Part shown: one piece after another, positions 22,396-34,673 of the stretch
Numbering within the stretch: position 1 is the stretch's first letter
Layout of the letters: the number at the start of each line of letters is the position of its first letter
Assembly: GCA_902702965.1 (NCBI GenBank)
Contig: CACRXP010000667.1
Coordinates: 271,156 to 335,155, forward strand
DNA length: 64,000 nucleotides
DNA from: Spirometra erinaceieuropaei
Lineage: Eukaryota > Platyhelminthes > Cestoda > Diphyllobothriidea > Diphyllobothriidae
Direction of reading: 5' to 3'
Translations under genes and position numbers: made by a program
Notes under the pieces: generated by a model
The model's database searches: none
What the model was told of the DNA's origin: nothing
Seen by the model: the letters and a program-made list of their open reading frames with translations, nothing else

Positions 22396-22488
22396 ACTCG
22401 AGCTTATTGTCCTTCCTCGCTGCTATTATGACTTGGCCGACTTCGGCCTGGTAATTGGCTACCCGTTCGTGACCTTTGCCACCTAAAC
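22267..22488. repeat. Fold-back: 80-bp inverted repeat with 62-bp loop
   Basis: The left arm 22267-22346 and the reverse complement of the right arm 22409-22488 agree at about 70 of 80 positions, including aggtggcaaaggtcacgaac and tagcagcgagga. The 62-bp spacer holds the second copy of the direct repeat. Possible origins are a Penelope-type inverted terminal repeat, a fold-back transposon, or template switching. I cannot tell which from one copy. Confidence 0.85.
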
Positions 22489-24365
22489 GGAGTTTTTCGG
22501 TTCGTTTTCCTTCAACGTATGTTGAAAAAGATTTGTGAACAACGAAGTTGTGGAAAAGTGCTACAATTCTGATTACTGGCCTATAACGTCACAATTAATC
22601 ATCTTAATTATTTTCTTTACTTACGAAAAATCAAAGTGGGCCTTACGAGTTCAAAGGACGGAGAGATGCGAACATAGGAGGATACATGCTAGGACTCGGG
22701 GGGAAAATAATGAGTACAAAATCTGAGGGTAGTTAAGACAGTATATAAGCTTAACCAAAAGCTTGACTTGCCACACCCTGTTCAACGTTGTTTGAACGTT
22801 CCAGGATGGCCGCGATTTTCTGAGTGCTACATTGAGAATTAATAATGGTTTTGACGGAAAACATCTGCGTTGCCTGTAAAGAGAAAAAAATCAAAGTTAT
22901 TTGTTTTCAGTTACGTTATGTTGACGAACTTCTGTCCGCATAATTGTGTACGCGACTGCTTGTAGCGGTTATAATTAAAGCAACAATCCTTCCCTCAAGT
23001 TGTAAAGTCAGCTTTTGTAAACAGACACGTAGTTAATTTATGGATGTATCATTAGATTTGTCTCGCAGAACACGTGATACTCTGTGTATGTAATTTCAGT
23101 GTCTGTTAGTAAAGACAGACGGAGGCTGACAAAGAGTCATAGAGCTGCCCTGGATAAACCTCGGCTATACGCCACTCTGTGGCTAGGCGGTGTGGACAAT
23201 TCATACTTTTAATAATCTAGTCTCTCATAAACTAAACCGTTAGTTTTCGGATGTCTATAGCAGTTGATAAAGCAAGTAAGAGTTGGTTTGGAAGATGACA
23301 AACCAGGTCGACAATCATGCTCTAGTTCAATAAAATGTAGAAAAAGAGAACTATTAGAATGAAATATATTGCATTTGGCTTATGATTAATGCTGATAATT
23401 TCCTCAGAACAGGAAACCTGGAAAGGTGATTTGAGTGGTCAACGAAAGTTCCAACCAGAGGACTAACTATCGCCGTCAATGTACGAATAAAATCGAAACG
23501 CGCCTTCGGCTCGTGGCACTCATTAAAGGTGCCTGGTAACAACCCTTTGAAATTCCAAGAGATGATTTCATGCAGGTGTTTCCTGTCCGCACAAAGTGCA
23601 TTTGAAAAGCAATTCGAAAACCTAGGCAGTTAAAAAATAAGGATACTCTGTTAGGCCGAATGCTCGACAATGAATGATTCTATATGAAAAATATGGGTAA
23701 CACACCTGTTAGTATGATCAAATGAATGAATGTTTGGAAGCAGTTGCGGGTCGCCATTATCAAAGGTCCACCCAATTTAGGGCGTGGCAGAGAGGCAGCT
23801 GAACAATTATAGTTGGACAAACGGATTTTGACTTACCGTCGGCTCTGTATATGATAGCTTTCATGAACTGCAGGCAGTCACATTCGCCGTACCTAATGTA
23901 GATAATGAAAGATTTCTACAGTTTGAAAAATTTCCGCCGATCAAAACCGGTCAAAATGTAAACGCAATGTCATTAAATCGATACCAAACGATTTCTAGTT
24001 AAATGAAATCATGGACACACTGTTCGCAGCAATTTATCGATGGTATGAAACAGCAGTTTTCTTAAGAAAATTCAAATTGCCGAAAACCTGTAACTAGGTG
24101 TCCAATGTGCAAACTTACTTTTGAAAAGCAGGTAAATGTGTCCATGAAGGTAACCGAGTAAAAAGAATAAAGTAGGCACAGCAATATTTAAAAGTGTATT
24201 TGATTGTTGCTTCCACTGAACTATCGCCCGCGCATCAGGGCAACATTCAGTGTGTTAATTACTTAATGGACTTCAGTTTTGTTATGGGCTCTTAAAATGC
24301 CCCATCCGAACTAGGTGTAAATTGCTCGCTTTTGTCTTGCTCGAGATGCTCTTGCTTAAGGCAAG
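22489..24365. other. No gene seen
   Basis: AT-rich sequence without recognisable coding, repeat or RNA features. Confidence 0.5.
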
Positions 24366-24369
24366 TAGA

Positions 24370-24544
24370 AGTTCACCTGAGTTCGTTAACATATAACCTG
24401 AAGGCACCGGACGAAGAGTCGAAGAAGCGGCCAAATAATTCGACAGATGCGGGTGTGATTATGCCACATTTTGCGTGCCAAGCGAGCTTTTCCTCCTCAA
24501 AATTGACGTCTGCTTCCGTCAACGATGAAAACTGTTGGGTTTAA
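24370..24544 (+). CDS. Possible 3'-terminal exon, unknown protein
   Basis: An open frame ending in TAA at 24542-24544 has coding-like composition. It is hydrophilic ('KAPDEESKKRPNNSTDAG'), then mixed, ending 'NDENCWV'. A plausible acceptor (gcaagtag, ending 24369) precedes it. No family is recognised, no upstream exon has been located, and the ATG at 24332 may equally be a chance start. An upstream exon in RNA data would be needed to accept it. Confidence 0.25.
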
Positions 24545-25257
24545 GAATATGTGCAAAAATTCCACTGAATACAATGCGGTTTTCATATGCTTTAATCGAC
24601 TGTCAGACACGACTGATTCTGTCGTTTTTATCAGTCAGAAAGTCCAAACTAACACATTTATTATAAAGCTTTGTGATGTGATAAATTATTATGCGTTCTT
24701 TTTAAGCGCATAGAGATTTGGTTCCTATATACAGAATCACCTAAATTAAAACCTCGTCGCTGCAAAAAATGGACGTTCGAGATGAGACTATGCAAATGCA
24801 CTGATTAACTTCTGGTAAGTTATCTTTCACAAGCAGCAACGATGTGGTACCTCGTTTATGTCTGCCCACAAACCTCACCATTCCAAAGAAGGAGTCAAAA
24901 ACAGATCAGAACGTTCGCACCGCCTTATTTTGTTTTTAAATTACATATTTTTAAAAGCCAGAACATAAAAACATTTTATTGTATGTTTGAAAGCTAAAAT
25001 GTCCACACTTAACGTGCCTTTTTAGAAGGACGTATTGACCATGTTGTTTTAATGTGGCCTGCTTTGGGTTTTTCCAGACCGTTTTGATTGATTGGTATTC
25101 TGAACGTGCCTTTTTTAGTGACTGCCGTGGAAGAGAGCAAGGGGGCCAGTCGAGGGACCGCCCGTAAGGAATAAGACGACGAGAGAACGGGACAGGACTA
25201 ATTATCTCAGCTGATATAAACTTATAAATGATGAACTCAATGTGCGCTAATTTTCAG

Positions 25258-25392
25258 GGTTCTCGCCGAGCAGACTCTCGATCGGATAAGAGCACCGAGG
25301 AAGCCTCTACGGATTGTCGCCTAGAAGGAGAAGACGACAAGAACCTACCTTCGGGTGGCCCGAGTACTACACCTTTTCGCGATTACTTATGA
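25258..25392 (+). CDS. Possible 3'-terminal exon, charged tail
   Basis: Directly after a good acceptor (ttttcag, 25251-25257) there is a 44-codon open frame with a biased, coding-like composition: 'GSRRADSRSDKSTEEAS' and later 'GEDDKNLPSGG', then TGA. It could be the hydrophilic C-terminal tail of a protein whose other exons I cannot find. A candidate small exon at 25119-25163 (ttttttag ... gtaagg) does not join in this frame without a stop, so the model is incomplete. Confidence 0.3.
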   Translation, partial: GSRRADSRSDKSTEEASTDCRLEGEDDKNLPSGGPSTTPFRDYL

Positions 25393-27265
25393 AATGGCTC
25401 ACACCAAGAAAACAGCAGTTTTTTTACAGTAACTGACTGTCTGCAGGAGATTTTGTTTATTTTAAGTTATTTAGGCGCAGAAATTTTTAATTCAGTTTTC
25501 TCAATTAATACAACACCTGATATTCTACAAATAACACATTTATTAACATAAAGCTTCAGTTAAGTTACGCAAACCAAAAAGCACAGTTTTCAAGTACGCA
25601 AAATCTTTTCTATTAAACTCTCAAACTTTTATTACTTCCTCCTTGCAGAAATAAACGCGAGGTAGGCAAGCGTAGTACAGGTCACAAATAAATACAACAA
25701 AATGCCTAAATATAAGGAAACGTTGATTTCCGTCACAATTCTAAAACTCTTTTTCCAATAAAATTACCCCGATACGTCTTCGACATGCTATAATTATGTT
25801 TTTCTGAATTCGCTAGACAAACACGTAAACTAGGTGCCTCAAAATGGCAACTTCTGTTCCCGTCATCGCGTTTCATGATGTACGTCACCCTCTGTATTTT
25901 TCAGTTTCGTCCAGACGCCCACATCTACCAGGAAAATGTGTGACTGTGTCGACTAACGCGACGAAAAGTACATTCTCAATCGTCGTGTGCAGTTGGTTTG
26001 GCTTATTATGTAATTTTTCTTGATATCCTAAGCAACAGCCGATAAGTCTCCTAGGCGGATATGAAGATCGCGGTTGCGGGCATAGGAGCGCAAATGAAAT
26101 AGCGGATACAAACAGTGAGATAAAAAAGTTACAATGGTCAGAGTGTGAGATAAGACTCAAAGAGATTATTTTTAGGAATATCAGATTTTGAGGTCGTGGT
26201 TCATATTTGCCTTGCATTTAATCTTGACTGACGCTAAAATTTTACCGACGATGCAATAAGGTCAAACGAAAATGCTGCTACTCCTGAAGCTTGCCTTGAC
26301 ACATTTAAGCAAAAAGATGGAAGAAAATGTATGAATTTATTTTGGAAGCACTGTTTTGATTTCTGATTTGCAAGAAGTGCCAGCTAATTGCCGACGATTG
26401 TGGCGCTTTAATAATCAAATATGCACAATTCTAATTGAGCTACGTCTACGACTCGCAAAAGGACTAACAATGAACTTTTCGTTCGTTATCGCATTCACGG
26501 CTTCAACTGAAGTCTTTTGAATTGTAAATTTTATTTGACTTTACACAGGACAGCATTCGTATTGTCTGAGAGAACTCGAAGCGACAAGATTACCAAAAAT
26601 TCACAGAAATTCTAGATAAAATTACGAAAATGGAGTCAATGAATGAAATGTCGCTGTAACCAGACGGACACATCAAGTTACCCTCCCCTCCCCCTGTAAC
26701 TATGTGGGAGGCCGCGTGTGACTTGCATTTCACAGCACTCAAGCTGGCCAAACTTCACTAACATTCGTGCCAGATTTGAAACGCAAACAAAAGAGCTGTT
26801 TCTTTGAGTTTTGTTGAAAATTTCCGTCAGACACACAGTCATAAATGCCTGCTTGTGCAGATTTTTAAAGCCAGGAGGATAAATATGTAATTCTCTTTCG
26901 TCTGCTGCAATTTTGTAAAGCAGTCATAAAAAACTCTTGTCCAGTTTATTTTACTGGCAGTACAGGTACCAACTAGAAGTTCTGACAAGCAATTCGTTGA
27001 TTGTATCGCCCAATTTGACACAGCTGTGAAACACCCGGCACATCAGTGATACCCCGGCATTCCTCGCATGCGTTCTGTCACATACTCCCATGTTGAAACG
27101 TCAGCCTTTTAGTCTGCATACAAATTCATGTTTTAGCTTGCAGTGAATTCTTCAGAATGAAATGCTTTAAGATCAGCACGAAAGATAATACAGACATTTG
27201 GGCTAAACTCCGTTAGTACCGGTGGGATAACTGCATTATATTCGTAAGTTTCCAACAGGCAGCTA
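25393..27265. other. No gene seen
   Basis: Very AT-rich sequence. The longest frame (25885-26217, minus, 110 codons) has no recognisable feature. Confidence 0.45.
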
Positions 27266-27269
27266 ATAG

Positions 27270-27440
27270 TGTAGTCAGAATGTTATTGCCGACAAAGACA
27301 AGGGATACTGGAATGGCCATTTTGGCCTTGTAGCCGCCGTCATCCAGTCATACCAGACTCCGAAGTGTAGGGTACCTAGGAATCGATTCTGCGACATGTT
27401 AGTTGGCAGTCCAACGCCTCTAATCACTGATCCCTGGACT
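27270..27440 (-). mobile_element. tRNA-derived SINE copy
   Basis: Read on the minus strand, this begins with a tRNA-like head: an A-box-like gggatcagtgattag (27434-27420), an anticodon-stem-like ggactgccaacta with loop positions reading GCC, and a B-box gaatcgattcc (27389-27379). The body then runs gactggatgacggcggcta, (a/g)aaatggcc and tcccttgtctttgtcgg. The same body follows the head of the copy at 58715-58886. RNA polymerase III transcription from the internal boxes is the known mechanism for such SINEs. The copy is diverged. Confidence 0.7.
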
Positions 27441-30235
27441 CGGTGAGCTGGAGAGAGAAAGCCCATAAAGCACAACGGGACGAATAAGTTTCATGTAAAC
27501 GATCGGTGAGCCCCCCTCTACCATAGTAGCGTAATGTTGTCTGATTCAACACAGCTCTGGTGAGGACAAGGATTATAAACTCAGGGACATGTTTCGACGG
27601 CTTTCAGTCACTGTAACGTGCAGTGTGTTCCTACTGCTGACTATCTGTCGTCAGTACTAGAGTAATATGAGGTTATTCCAGAGAAACGGATGCATTTTCG
27701 CACAGATATCGATGTCAGCCTTTGGAGTGAGCGCAAACGCTTTATCCGAAAGGGCATACTTCACGATAGCCCATTATATTCTGCGAAAATTAAAAGTCAA
27801 ATTAGGAGACTAGAGTATATGCCATAAACCACATGCAGAACATTAGTGACCAGGTGCCCACGTAGCTGTTTTATGCAGCGGCAGAAAATCGTTAAAACAC
27901 TTGCCTGGGCTTTTAGCTGGTATGCGTATTGTTAGAATGGTGAATCATGCAACATGTTAACACCACTGAATTCTGGTTAGTAGTATACAGGCATTAAGTT
28001 GATTTCGTGCTGAGTAGGACGCGCGAACCTGTTGCCATCTGCGGCAGAAAGTCGGCAAAACACCTACGACACATGTGCTATATCACGAAATATTGACCGG
28101 AAATCTAAGATATGTTTTCAGTTACAAAAATTATTTAAATAAGCTTGTCGTACTGATTATGTCGCATAATGTCAGGACATTCCAGTCATACCAGGATGCC
28201 GACTGTCAATAATCTTCTCATCGACCACTTGCCACTGATTTTCGATGCCCTTATAAGTTCCTATATACAGTAAAAGACACAAACGAACTTATTCCTCCAT
28301 TTACTAATTTAGTGGCGGATAACATGTTTCTTTAGTTTTAAACTCGAAGTAAGAGTAGCGTTCGGTTTTAAAAAGTTTCTAGTTATCACATTTTTTTGGG
28401 ACCATGGGCTGTCCAATCGTACAGTATGGTATCAATACATTTATTAATGTTGCTAACAAAGTTGATAGCATGGTCTACATTCATTACAAAATCTTACAGG
28501 CCATCTATGCCTTCTTCATATAAGCATATAGAAATGTTGGATTTGTCTTGCATGGCGAGCATACAGTTACTAGTTCAAAAACCGTGACTGCAAGTGCAAC
28601 GGCAGGTCGGCTTCAAAACTGTTTGGAAATTGATGAAGTTTTTAAAAACGTAAATTACTTTTTTCACTTAAGTAAAAAATAAGAAAAATACATAATCTGC
28701 CAGTGAACAGGCAAAAGGGCAGACATTCTATGAATCTTTTCTATCACATACGTTTAAATTTAATAAAGACTTCGAAAATTTATGAAAAAATTCATACTAA
28801 TTATATACCGACTTTTACGCAATATAGTTTAACCAGCGCTCAATAGGAAGGTCATTGGGAAACCGACATTCCGGCGTGAGGGAAATGTCCTATACGATAA
28901 TTAGTTTGACAAACCTATTCTAGTAATCTTCTGGGATAAAAGTACATTTTAGAATTTTAGTCAAAATTTTATCAGAGAGTATATCTGCTGTATTTAGGCT
29001 TGTAGCTAGTACATGGTTTGTCAGTATGATGAACCATGCAATACGTAAATATTACTGACTTTCCGTTGGTGGTTTAGGAAGATTTGCTGTCCCTCCGCCG
29101 AAACAAGTGAATTGTGGCCCAGATACATATGCCGGCTTTTAGACGAAGCTTGAGTAGGTTTATTCCGACCGATTCGCCCCAAGGTAGCGCATTCGCTTCT
29201 TGGTGGATAACAAAACAGAAATCGCAGGACAAGAAATTTGACGAACTGAGTTACTTTTCTGTCCCTTCGAGGAACTTGAACCTGATAGAACGGTAATCGC
29301 TTTTATATTTCCAAAGTCTGCATTACGCAACACGTGTCGCATCGACCGCTGATTAAGTAAATCGAATGTTGCACAAAAGACTTCAGAGCAAATTTGTATG
29401 GGGATAGAACCGATGTCGACATAGGGACGAATAGTGATATTTACGAGCAAACCCAAAGCCATGGACAAAATCCTTTAGCCGTATTGATGTACGCAATAGA
29501 TTTCTAATGGGTAAGGACTGAGTTAATAAAAGGACCTCTATTTAATTGCTCCCAGTGCGTCCTAAGCAATGACCAACTAAGTTGACTCTCGTTGAATAAA
29601 TTCTTAAATAAATTAGTGTTCTTCGTTCGTTTAACTGCAGGATTGCATGGGCTCATTCTCTGAATTTTGAGCCCTTTTTTTCCGCAGTTAAAAGGCTTTT
29701 AACAGAAAGGGCCAATATGTTACCGAGGTACTTAAACGAAAAAAAGGATGCGAACTGAGATGGCTACTGGCTCATTATTATGCGCAGGTAATGTTCAAGT
29801 TGAACCTTAACTTCGGACGTTAAAGCACCGTTTCTGAGGGGTGGATAGGATTGAAGTTCTCGTCACATGGCACTCGTAAACGCAAGTCAAGAATGATGAG
29901 CACCTCACCACCATTTGTCCCACCCCTCCATCTGACGTCCGCTTCAATCATTCACTCATCTAACTGTACAGAATAAAGAGACCTCACACTAACATCGCAA
30001 AACAGTGGAACACAAAGAGAAACGGTGAAGCGCTGCAGTCGACCCTGCGTATCGTTCTCGCTTGGAGGAAACCAAATACGCTTCCTGTTCCTTTGAAAGA
30101 ATGTTTGCTGCTGGATACGACATCAAAATGGTCTAAGAGCGGCAATGATCGCTGTTTGCAGAAGTGAACCAAATTACTCAGTTTTCTTAATACTGCCAGC
30201 CTGATAAGCCTTATTTACTTATCCCAAAATAACAA
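27441..30235. other. No gene seen
   Basis: AT-rich intergenic DNA. Open frames at 28396-28587, 29114-29296 and 29160-29468 overlap each other or lack any motif. Confidence 0.45.
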
Positions 30236-30239
30236 AAAA

Positions 30240-30580
30240 ATGTCTGATCGAGCTAGAAATAAGGGGAAACTGGGCAGTTCGCTCACGCGGCAACTTCCAA
30301 GGTCTCACCCAAAGGAAATGGCTTGGGCAAATCTCTGCTTCGAAACAGCCTGTCAGGTACACATGACCTTGAGACGCAGAAGCATACTAGCGCAAGGAAA
30401 TCCAAAGAAGATGAAACCCATAAAAGATCGGCGCCAACTAAAGCACCAGTAAGTAGACGAGCTTATTCCTCCAACCCTGGTGCAACCGATGACCCGGAAA
30501 AGGCTGTCGACGGCCGCGATTTATTGCCCATGCCAGTACCCATGGAGACTCCCATACAAGTTTCTCTGTTGTATGTATGA
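30240..30580 (+). pseudogene. Basic, hydrophilic reading frame, perhaps an old LINE ORF1 or UTR
   Basis: Two overlapping frames (30240-30452 and 30323-30580) are rich in Lys, Arg and Ser. A switch from the first to the second near 30320 would join 'MSDRARNKGKLGSSLTRQ' to 'SARKSKEDETHKRSAP'. Such composition occurs in LINE ORF1 proteins, and a LINE 3' end lies 300 bp downstream on the same strand, but I find no block shared with the intact ORF1 at 33654. Function unknown. Confidence 0.3.
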
Positions 30581-30854
30581 TCGGAGTCTGAGGCTATTAC
30601 GTTGCGCCAAGCGCCGTGGCTTGGAAGGCTCCTGACCGGCGCAGCAACTCAGTCCACGCAGACTGCTCGGCCCTGTGTGCTTATGTGGAGTGGAGGACTG
30701 ATGGACTAAGACTCAGGCTGCCACGGCTCCTTCTTAACGTCATCAAAGGTACTTTCACAGTTGTGATGAATGTGTATGCAGATGCGTAGGATCACGTTGT
30801 CGATTACCAGCTTAAAATGGAAATGTGTCACACAAATCAACGCTCTTAATTTTT

Positions 30855-31300
30855 CTCACAGAGGGTCATTCGACAATGGAATTCTTTGCCGGAGTTTGTT
30901 GTTAATTCCCCTACCGTGAACGTGTTCAAGAGACGGCTGGATGCTTACCTGCTGAAAGGCAACCCGAACTGCCGAAGCCTGATCTAACGGATTACTGAAA
31001 TGACTATAAATATACTACTAACAATATTTCAACAGATCTGTTTTGTGCGTCAAACTTAGCCCATATCGAAATTTTCACAGTCCGAGTGCTGTGAACAAAG
31101 ATTTTCGCAATTATTTCGCGAATATAATAACGCTTTCGCCTTTATGTTACATTATTAGATTTATGAATTCTCCTTACTTAAACTACAAGCAAAAGCTTTG
31201 CAATTTAACTATTTTCCCTTATATCTGTACCCTCTAAATGGAGTTTTCAGGGCTTCTGTCGTTAACTCCAAATATACTGACTGATACTGACTGACTGTCT
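30855..31300 (+). mobile_element. LINE 3' end with ACTG-repeat tail
   Basis: The final block of a CR1-like RT is clear: 'RVIRQWNSLPEFVVNSP' and 'VNVFKRRLDAYL' in one frame (about 30865-30955), then a stop at about 30985. After an AT-rich UTR the element ends in ctgactgatactgactgactg (31276-31296). The C-terminal signature (RVxxxWNSLP then FKRRLD) matches those at 7609 and 57945. Everything upstream of the last 40 RT residues is missing or unrecognisable, so it is a severely truncated insertion. Confidence 0.75.
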
Positions 31301-33595
31301 GAACTACCTGGTTACTGGACTTTTGAGGGGTTATGATCTAGGGTAAATACAGAGTTGCGTCTAAACCTTGGGGGCCTTAAGGACTATGTGCGTGTACTAT
31401 GCCACACTTCAGCAAACCATGGCTCTTTCAGCCTTGCGTGCACAAGCAGTTCTCTGACAACGGATTTCCTGCCGGTGGATGCCTTTGCGCTCCCAATGGG
31501 TATACAGACGATGTGCATGGTTGTCTGGTGACTTGCGCTATCCCTCCTTTCTGACCCATAAATTGCTTTTGATTAAAATCCCGGTCAAGTGTTTTTGTTA
31601 ACCAGGGTGTTTGGTGAGAGGCCTAGGTGTGGTACGGCCGTGTCAGCCACCTGCGTCCCCCACCGCCTTTTATCCTCTTGACTATGTCTTGACACCGGAC
31701 CCAGGCGGAGTGGGAGGAGTGAGTGCACTAAATGCTGGGCAATCTTCCTCTCCTTATAAACCAACTCACGTGCAAGTCGCCGTGCATGCAGGTACCTCGC
31801 TGCTGTGCTGTCGGCAACGACTGTCGAACAGCCACCAACGTAGACTTTCACACAGACAACGATGCAGAGAGTTGGGCCTGCTACTGACTAGACCCAATAA
31901 ACGAACTACACAAAAACATTAAATTTCGCAAAACGCGCTCTCAGTGACGACGAACACGACTACCGCATCATCAAAAGTGTATTAATCTTACAGAGAGTGA
32001 ATTTAGTTATGCACAGACCTACACAGAATCGGGGTATCAGTCTGACATCTGAAAAATGGATTTTGTGGAGTAGGATGTGGGGATTAAATGGAAACAAATT
32101 ATCATGAACAAAAAACAACAATCGGAGCGCAAACTTTTCTGGAAACACGCTACTTGACAACGACATCATTTTATACTGGCCAAGACAACGACCTGTATCA
32201 GGGCTATTACCATCCTATGGCAGTCGCCGCTGGGCAGCAATCCTGTTTCCAGGACAACCTGAAAACCTTCAAAACGTCAGACATCGTAGTTATTTGGGAT
32301 AAATTGTTAATAGGGTATTTTACAAATGAAGCATGATTCATTCGACTCAAACGTTTTGCCTACGTCACGAGACCCACAGTAGGCAGAAAATGAGTTAAAA
32401 ACTAGGTTTTACTGGGTCTTATCCACACAAAATTAAAGTACATAGTACTTCAATGCGCTTGCATATGTTACTTGAGATCGTCTCTTCATCAGTCGGGCTA
32501 TATGTCGGCCTACATCTACAGTAGGTGGGCTAACTCATGAAATGTCGCCCAAAATTCAGAAATGCGTTCTCGACAAGATTAATTAAGTAGGGTTGTAAAA
32601 CTAATCAGCCTGCAACATAATTCTATGATTTTTCAGTTACCTCAGAATGCCGGCTTTCGAATGAATGCCCTTTCGGCTGCATGAAAAAACCACACTCTGT
32701 GAAATATGACTACTTGTATAGCATGCACTTTTCTCATTGATTTTCGATACCTCTAAATGTCCAATTTTATGTCATGAAAAATGTGCATAAAATATTCATT
32801 TACTTGCTCATTTGGTAGAAAATTACTTCATCTTCCAATCTTTTGCTCGACGGACGGATATAATTCGGTTTTCAAAAACATTTCCGATTTCCGAATGATT
32901 TTAAACCTACTATTTGGCCATGTTGATATAAACGGAGAATCCGTGAATATTTGAACTCACTAGCTGAACTGGGCTTTGTGCGTGATCTCCGATACAGTGT
33001 ATCAAAATTCTCGGCGAAATGTCCGACAGTAGTCCAGTTCATTGACAAAGAGGAAGTGTACTTTTCGGCTTTTAAGAGCTAGACAATTACCTTAAACGAA
33101 AAAGCATATTTGCACGGAGTTAGTTGCAGGAGTGAGTACGATTTTATCCACGGATATTTTGGTATTTACTCTTCGATCGTCCTCCAAACTATTATATTAG
33201 ACTGCCAATGTTCCTGGAACCAAATTGCCTACTCTAACCTTATCCGCAGGCACTAATTGCAGATCTTGGAAGAGAGTCCTTAAGCAAAACCTGCAAAGGC
33301 TCTTAAGCTATGATTAACAAAAACCATTGTCTATTTCGTCACTTAAGACGGCCGTGGTCTGCAGTGCTGACCACCATGTCTCATCAAACACAGACTATCT
33401 GCGGTCAAAATATTTTGCACAGTAGTCTTCGTTTAGACTGAACAAATTGAGTACGTGTGGTCAGACTCGGGAGGTCAATTCTTCAGATCCTTAAACATGT
33501 TGAACGTTCCCCGCACAAATGCTAGTAGGCTTATTTACACAAGTAGAAATGGTGTCAAGAATTCCAGATGCATCCATTTGATAGGTTGCGAGGGA
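31301..33595. other. No gene seen; GC-rich island at 31585-31900
   Basis: Most of it is AT-rich. The 31585-31900 segment is markedly richer in GC and is open on both strands (103 codons plus, 88 codons minus, each overlapping the other). Neither frame has a recognisable domain. The segment may be part of an undescribed repeat. Nothing else is supported. Confidence 0.4.
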
Positions 33596-33653
33596 AGCTA
33601 GCTAGTTTTTTAAGTTGCGTAAAAGTGAGAAAACAAACTCGTGGCACGGTGGG

Positions 33654-34169
33654 ATGGGTAAGCACCACAACAGGAGTATAAAGCCCAAGACAACTCCGTT
33701 AGATCTCCTGGGACCTTCCGATGACAACAAGGTGACAGGAAACAGCACAAAAATACCCCTTAATCGCCAGCACTGTGTATACGTCGAGAGCCTATCGGAG
33801 TCGAATGCTTCAATCCCGAAGGAGAGGATTTCCACCGAGTTTGATATGCTTCAACAGCTACTTAACAAAATGCTCAATTCGAATGAAAAGTTACCCAATC
33901 CCGCAGCCTTCAGGATCGGAAAAAAGGTTAGCGAACAATCGAAGACTGTGCAGCCACGACCTCTCAAAATTATTTTGGTCAGTAAAGGGGAGGATTTCTT
34001 TCTTCTGTCTAGGAAACTCACCCTCCAAAACTCTCACAAGGGAGTTTCTCGACAGGACTATTCTCCAACAGAACGTCTGAAACGCCGCGAATCAATGACG
34101 AAGTTAAAGAGAAGACTTGCAGCTGCAGAGAACAACTTTCTATTTTCAGTTACGAGTGATATAGAGTAA
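33654..34169 (+). CDS. LINE ORF1 protein
   Basis: An unbroken frame of 171 codons. I choose ATG 33654 ('MGKHHNRSIKPKTTPLDLL') because the longer frame from 33615 lacks an ATG. The N-terminal half is basic and low in structure. The middle has 'FDMLQQLLNKMLNSNEK', a likely amphipathic helix, and the C-terminal half holds 'RPLKIILVSKGEDFFLL' and 'SPTERLKRRESMTKLKRRL', a basic helix fit for nucleic-acid binding. CR1-type ORF1 proteins are thought to bind element RNA in ribonucleoprotein particles; that role is inferred. The companion ORF2 downstream is broken, so the protein, if made, would have no partner from this copy. The homologous but decayed ORF1 at 14-476 confirms that the frame is a family feature. 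Confidence 0.7.
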   Translation: MGKHHNRSIKPKTTPLDLLGPSDDNKVTGNSTKIPLNRQHCVYVESLSESNASIPKERISTEFDMLQQLLNKMLNSNEKLPNPAAFRIGKKVSEQSKTVQPRPLKIILVSKGEDFFLLSRKLTLQNSHKGVSRQDYSPTERLKRRESMTKLKRRLAAAENNFLFSVTSDIE

Positions 34170-34223
34170 ATCGATGTTGCTCTGGAACCAACCAGTCGTC
34201 ATGATGGCGGAAACAACATAATA

Positions 34224-34673
34224 TTGGCAAACCTGAGGCAAATCGGACGAAGCACTGTTGAATGCTGCAAACCTAAATTCTTTTACATCAATGCTCTAAG
34301 TCTGTTTTCCAAGCTCGTCGAACTGAAAATACAGGTAGCCGATTCGACTCCGGTTGTTATAGCGATAACAGAAACGTGGCTGGCACAGAACGTCGGTGAT
34401 TGCGAAATAGCACTAACATATTACTAATTGTTTAGGAGAGACAAAAGAGACCGTCAGGGTGGAGGAGTTGCTATGTATGCAAAGAACAACTTAAGAGTAT
34501 GTGAGAGGACCGACAAGATTCCCGATGACACAGGGACAAGTTGGCTAACCAAAAAGGCACGGAGATCACAGTCCGTCGAAGCCGTAACTCTCTACCGACC
34601 CCCTCGGACGGGTTCAGACCCAGGTAACTGTCAACTGGGAAGCATAAAAGAGCTGCCCAATAAAGCGGACGTT
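34224..34673 (+). pseudogene. LINE endonuclease, first part
   Basis: Starts 'FFYINALSLFSKLVELK' (the N-S-L/N-A-L strand of APE nucleases), then 'VVIAITETWLAQNVGDCE' with the catalytic TETWL glutamate, a stop, then 'RDKRDRQGGGVAMYAK' (34437-34484) and 'LYRPPRTGSDPG'. It ends with 'KELPNKADV' at the insertion. The continuation is at 36163-36480: 'FMGDFNAP' and, with frame breaks, 'QHASCLDRVFPKD' and 'LGLSNHEYL', the SDH block read here as SNH. The early part keeps more catalytic residues than the 7.6-10.2 kb copy. The stop at about 34425 disables the frame. Confidence 0.8.

Noticed and set aside
29160..29300. tRNA-like boxes (ggttcaagttcc on the minus strand, tagcgcattcg on the plus strand)
   Set aside because: The two box-like words are on opposite strands and neither has its partner at the right distance. 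No cloverleaf can be drawn.
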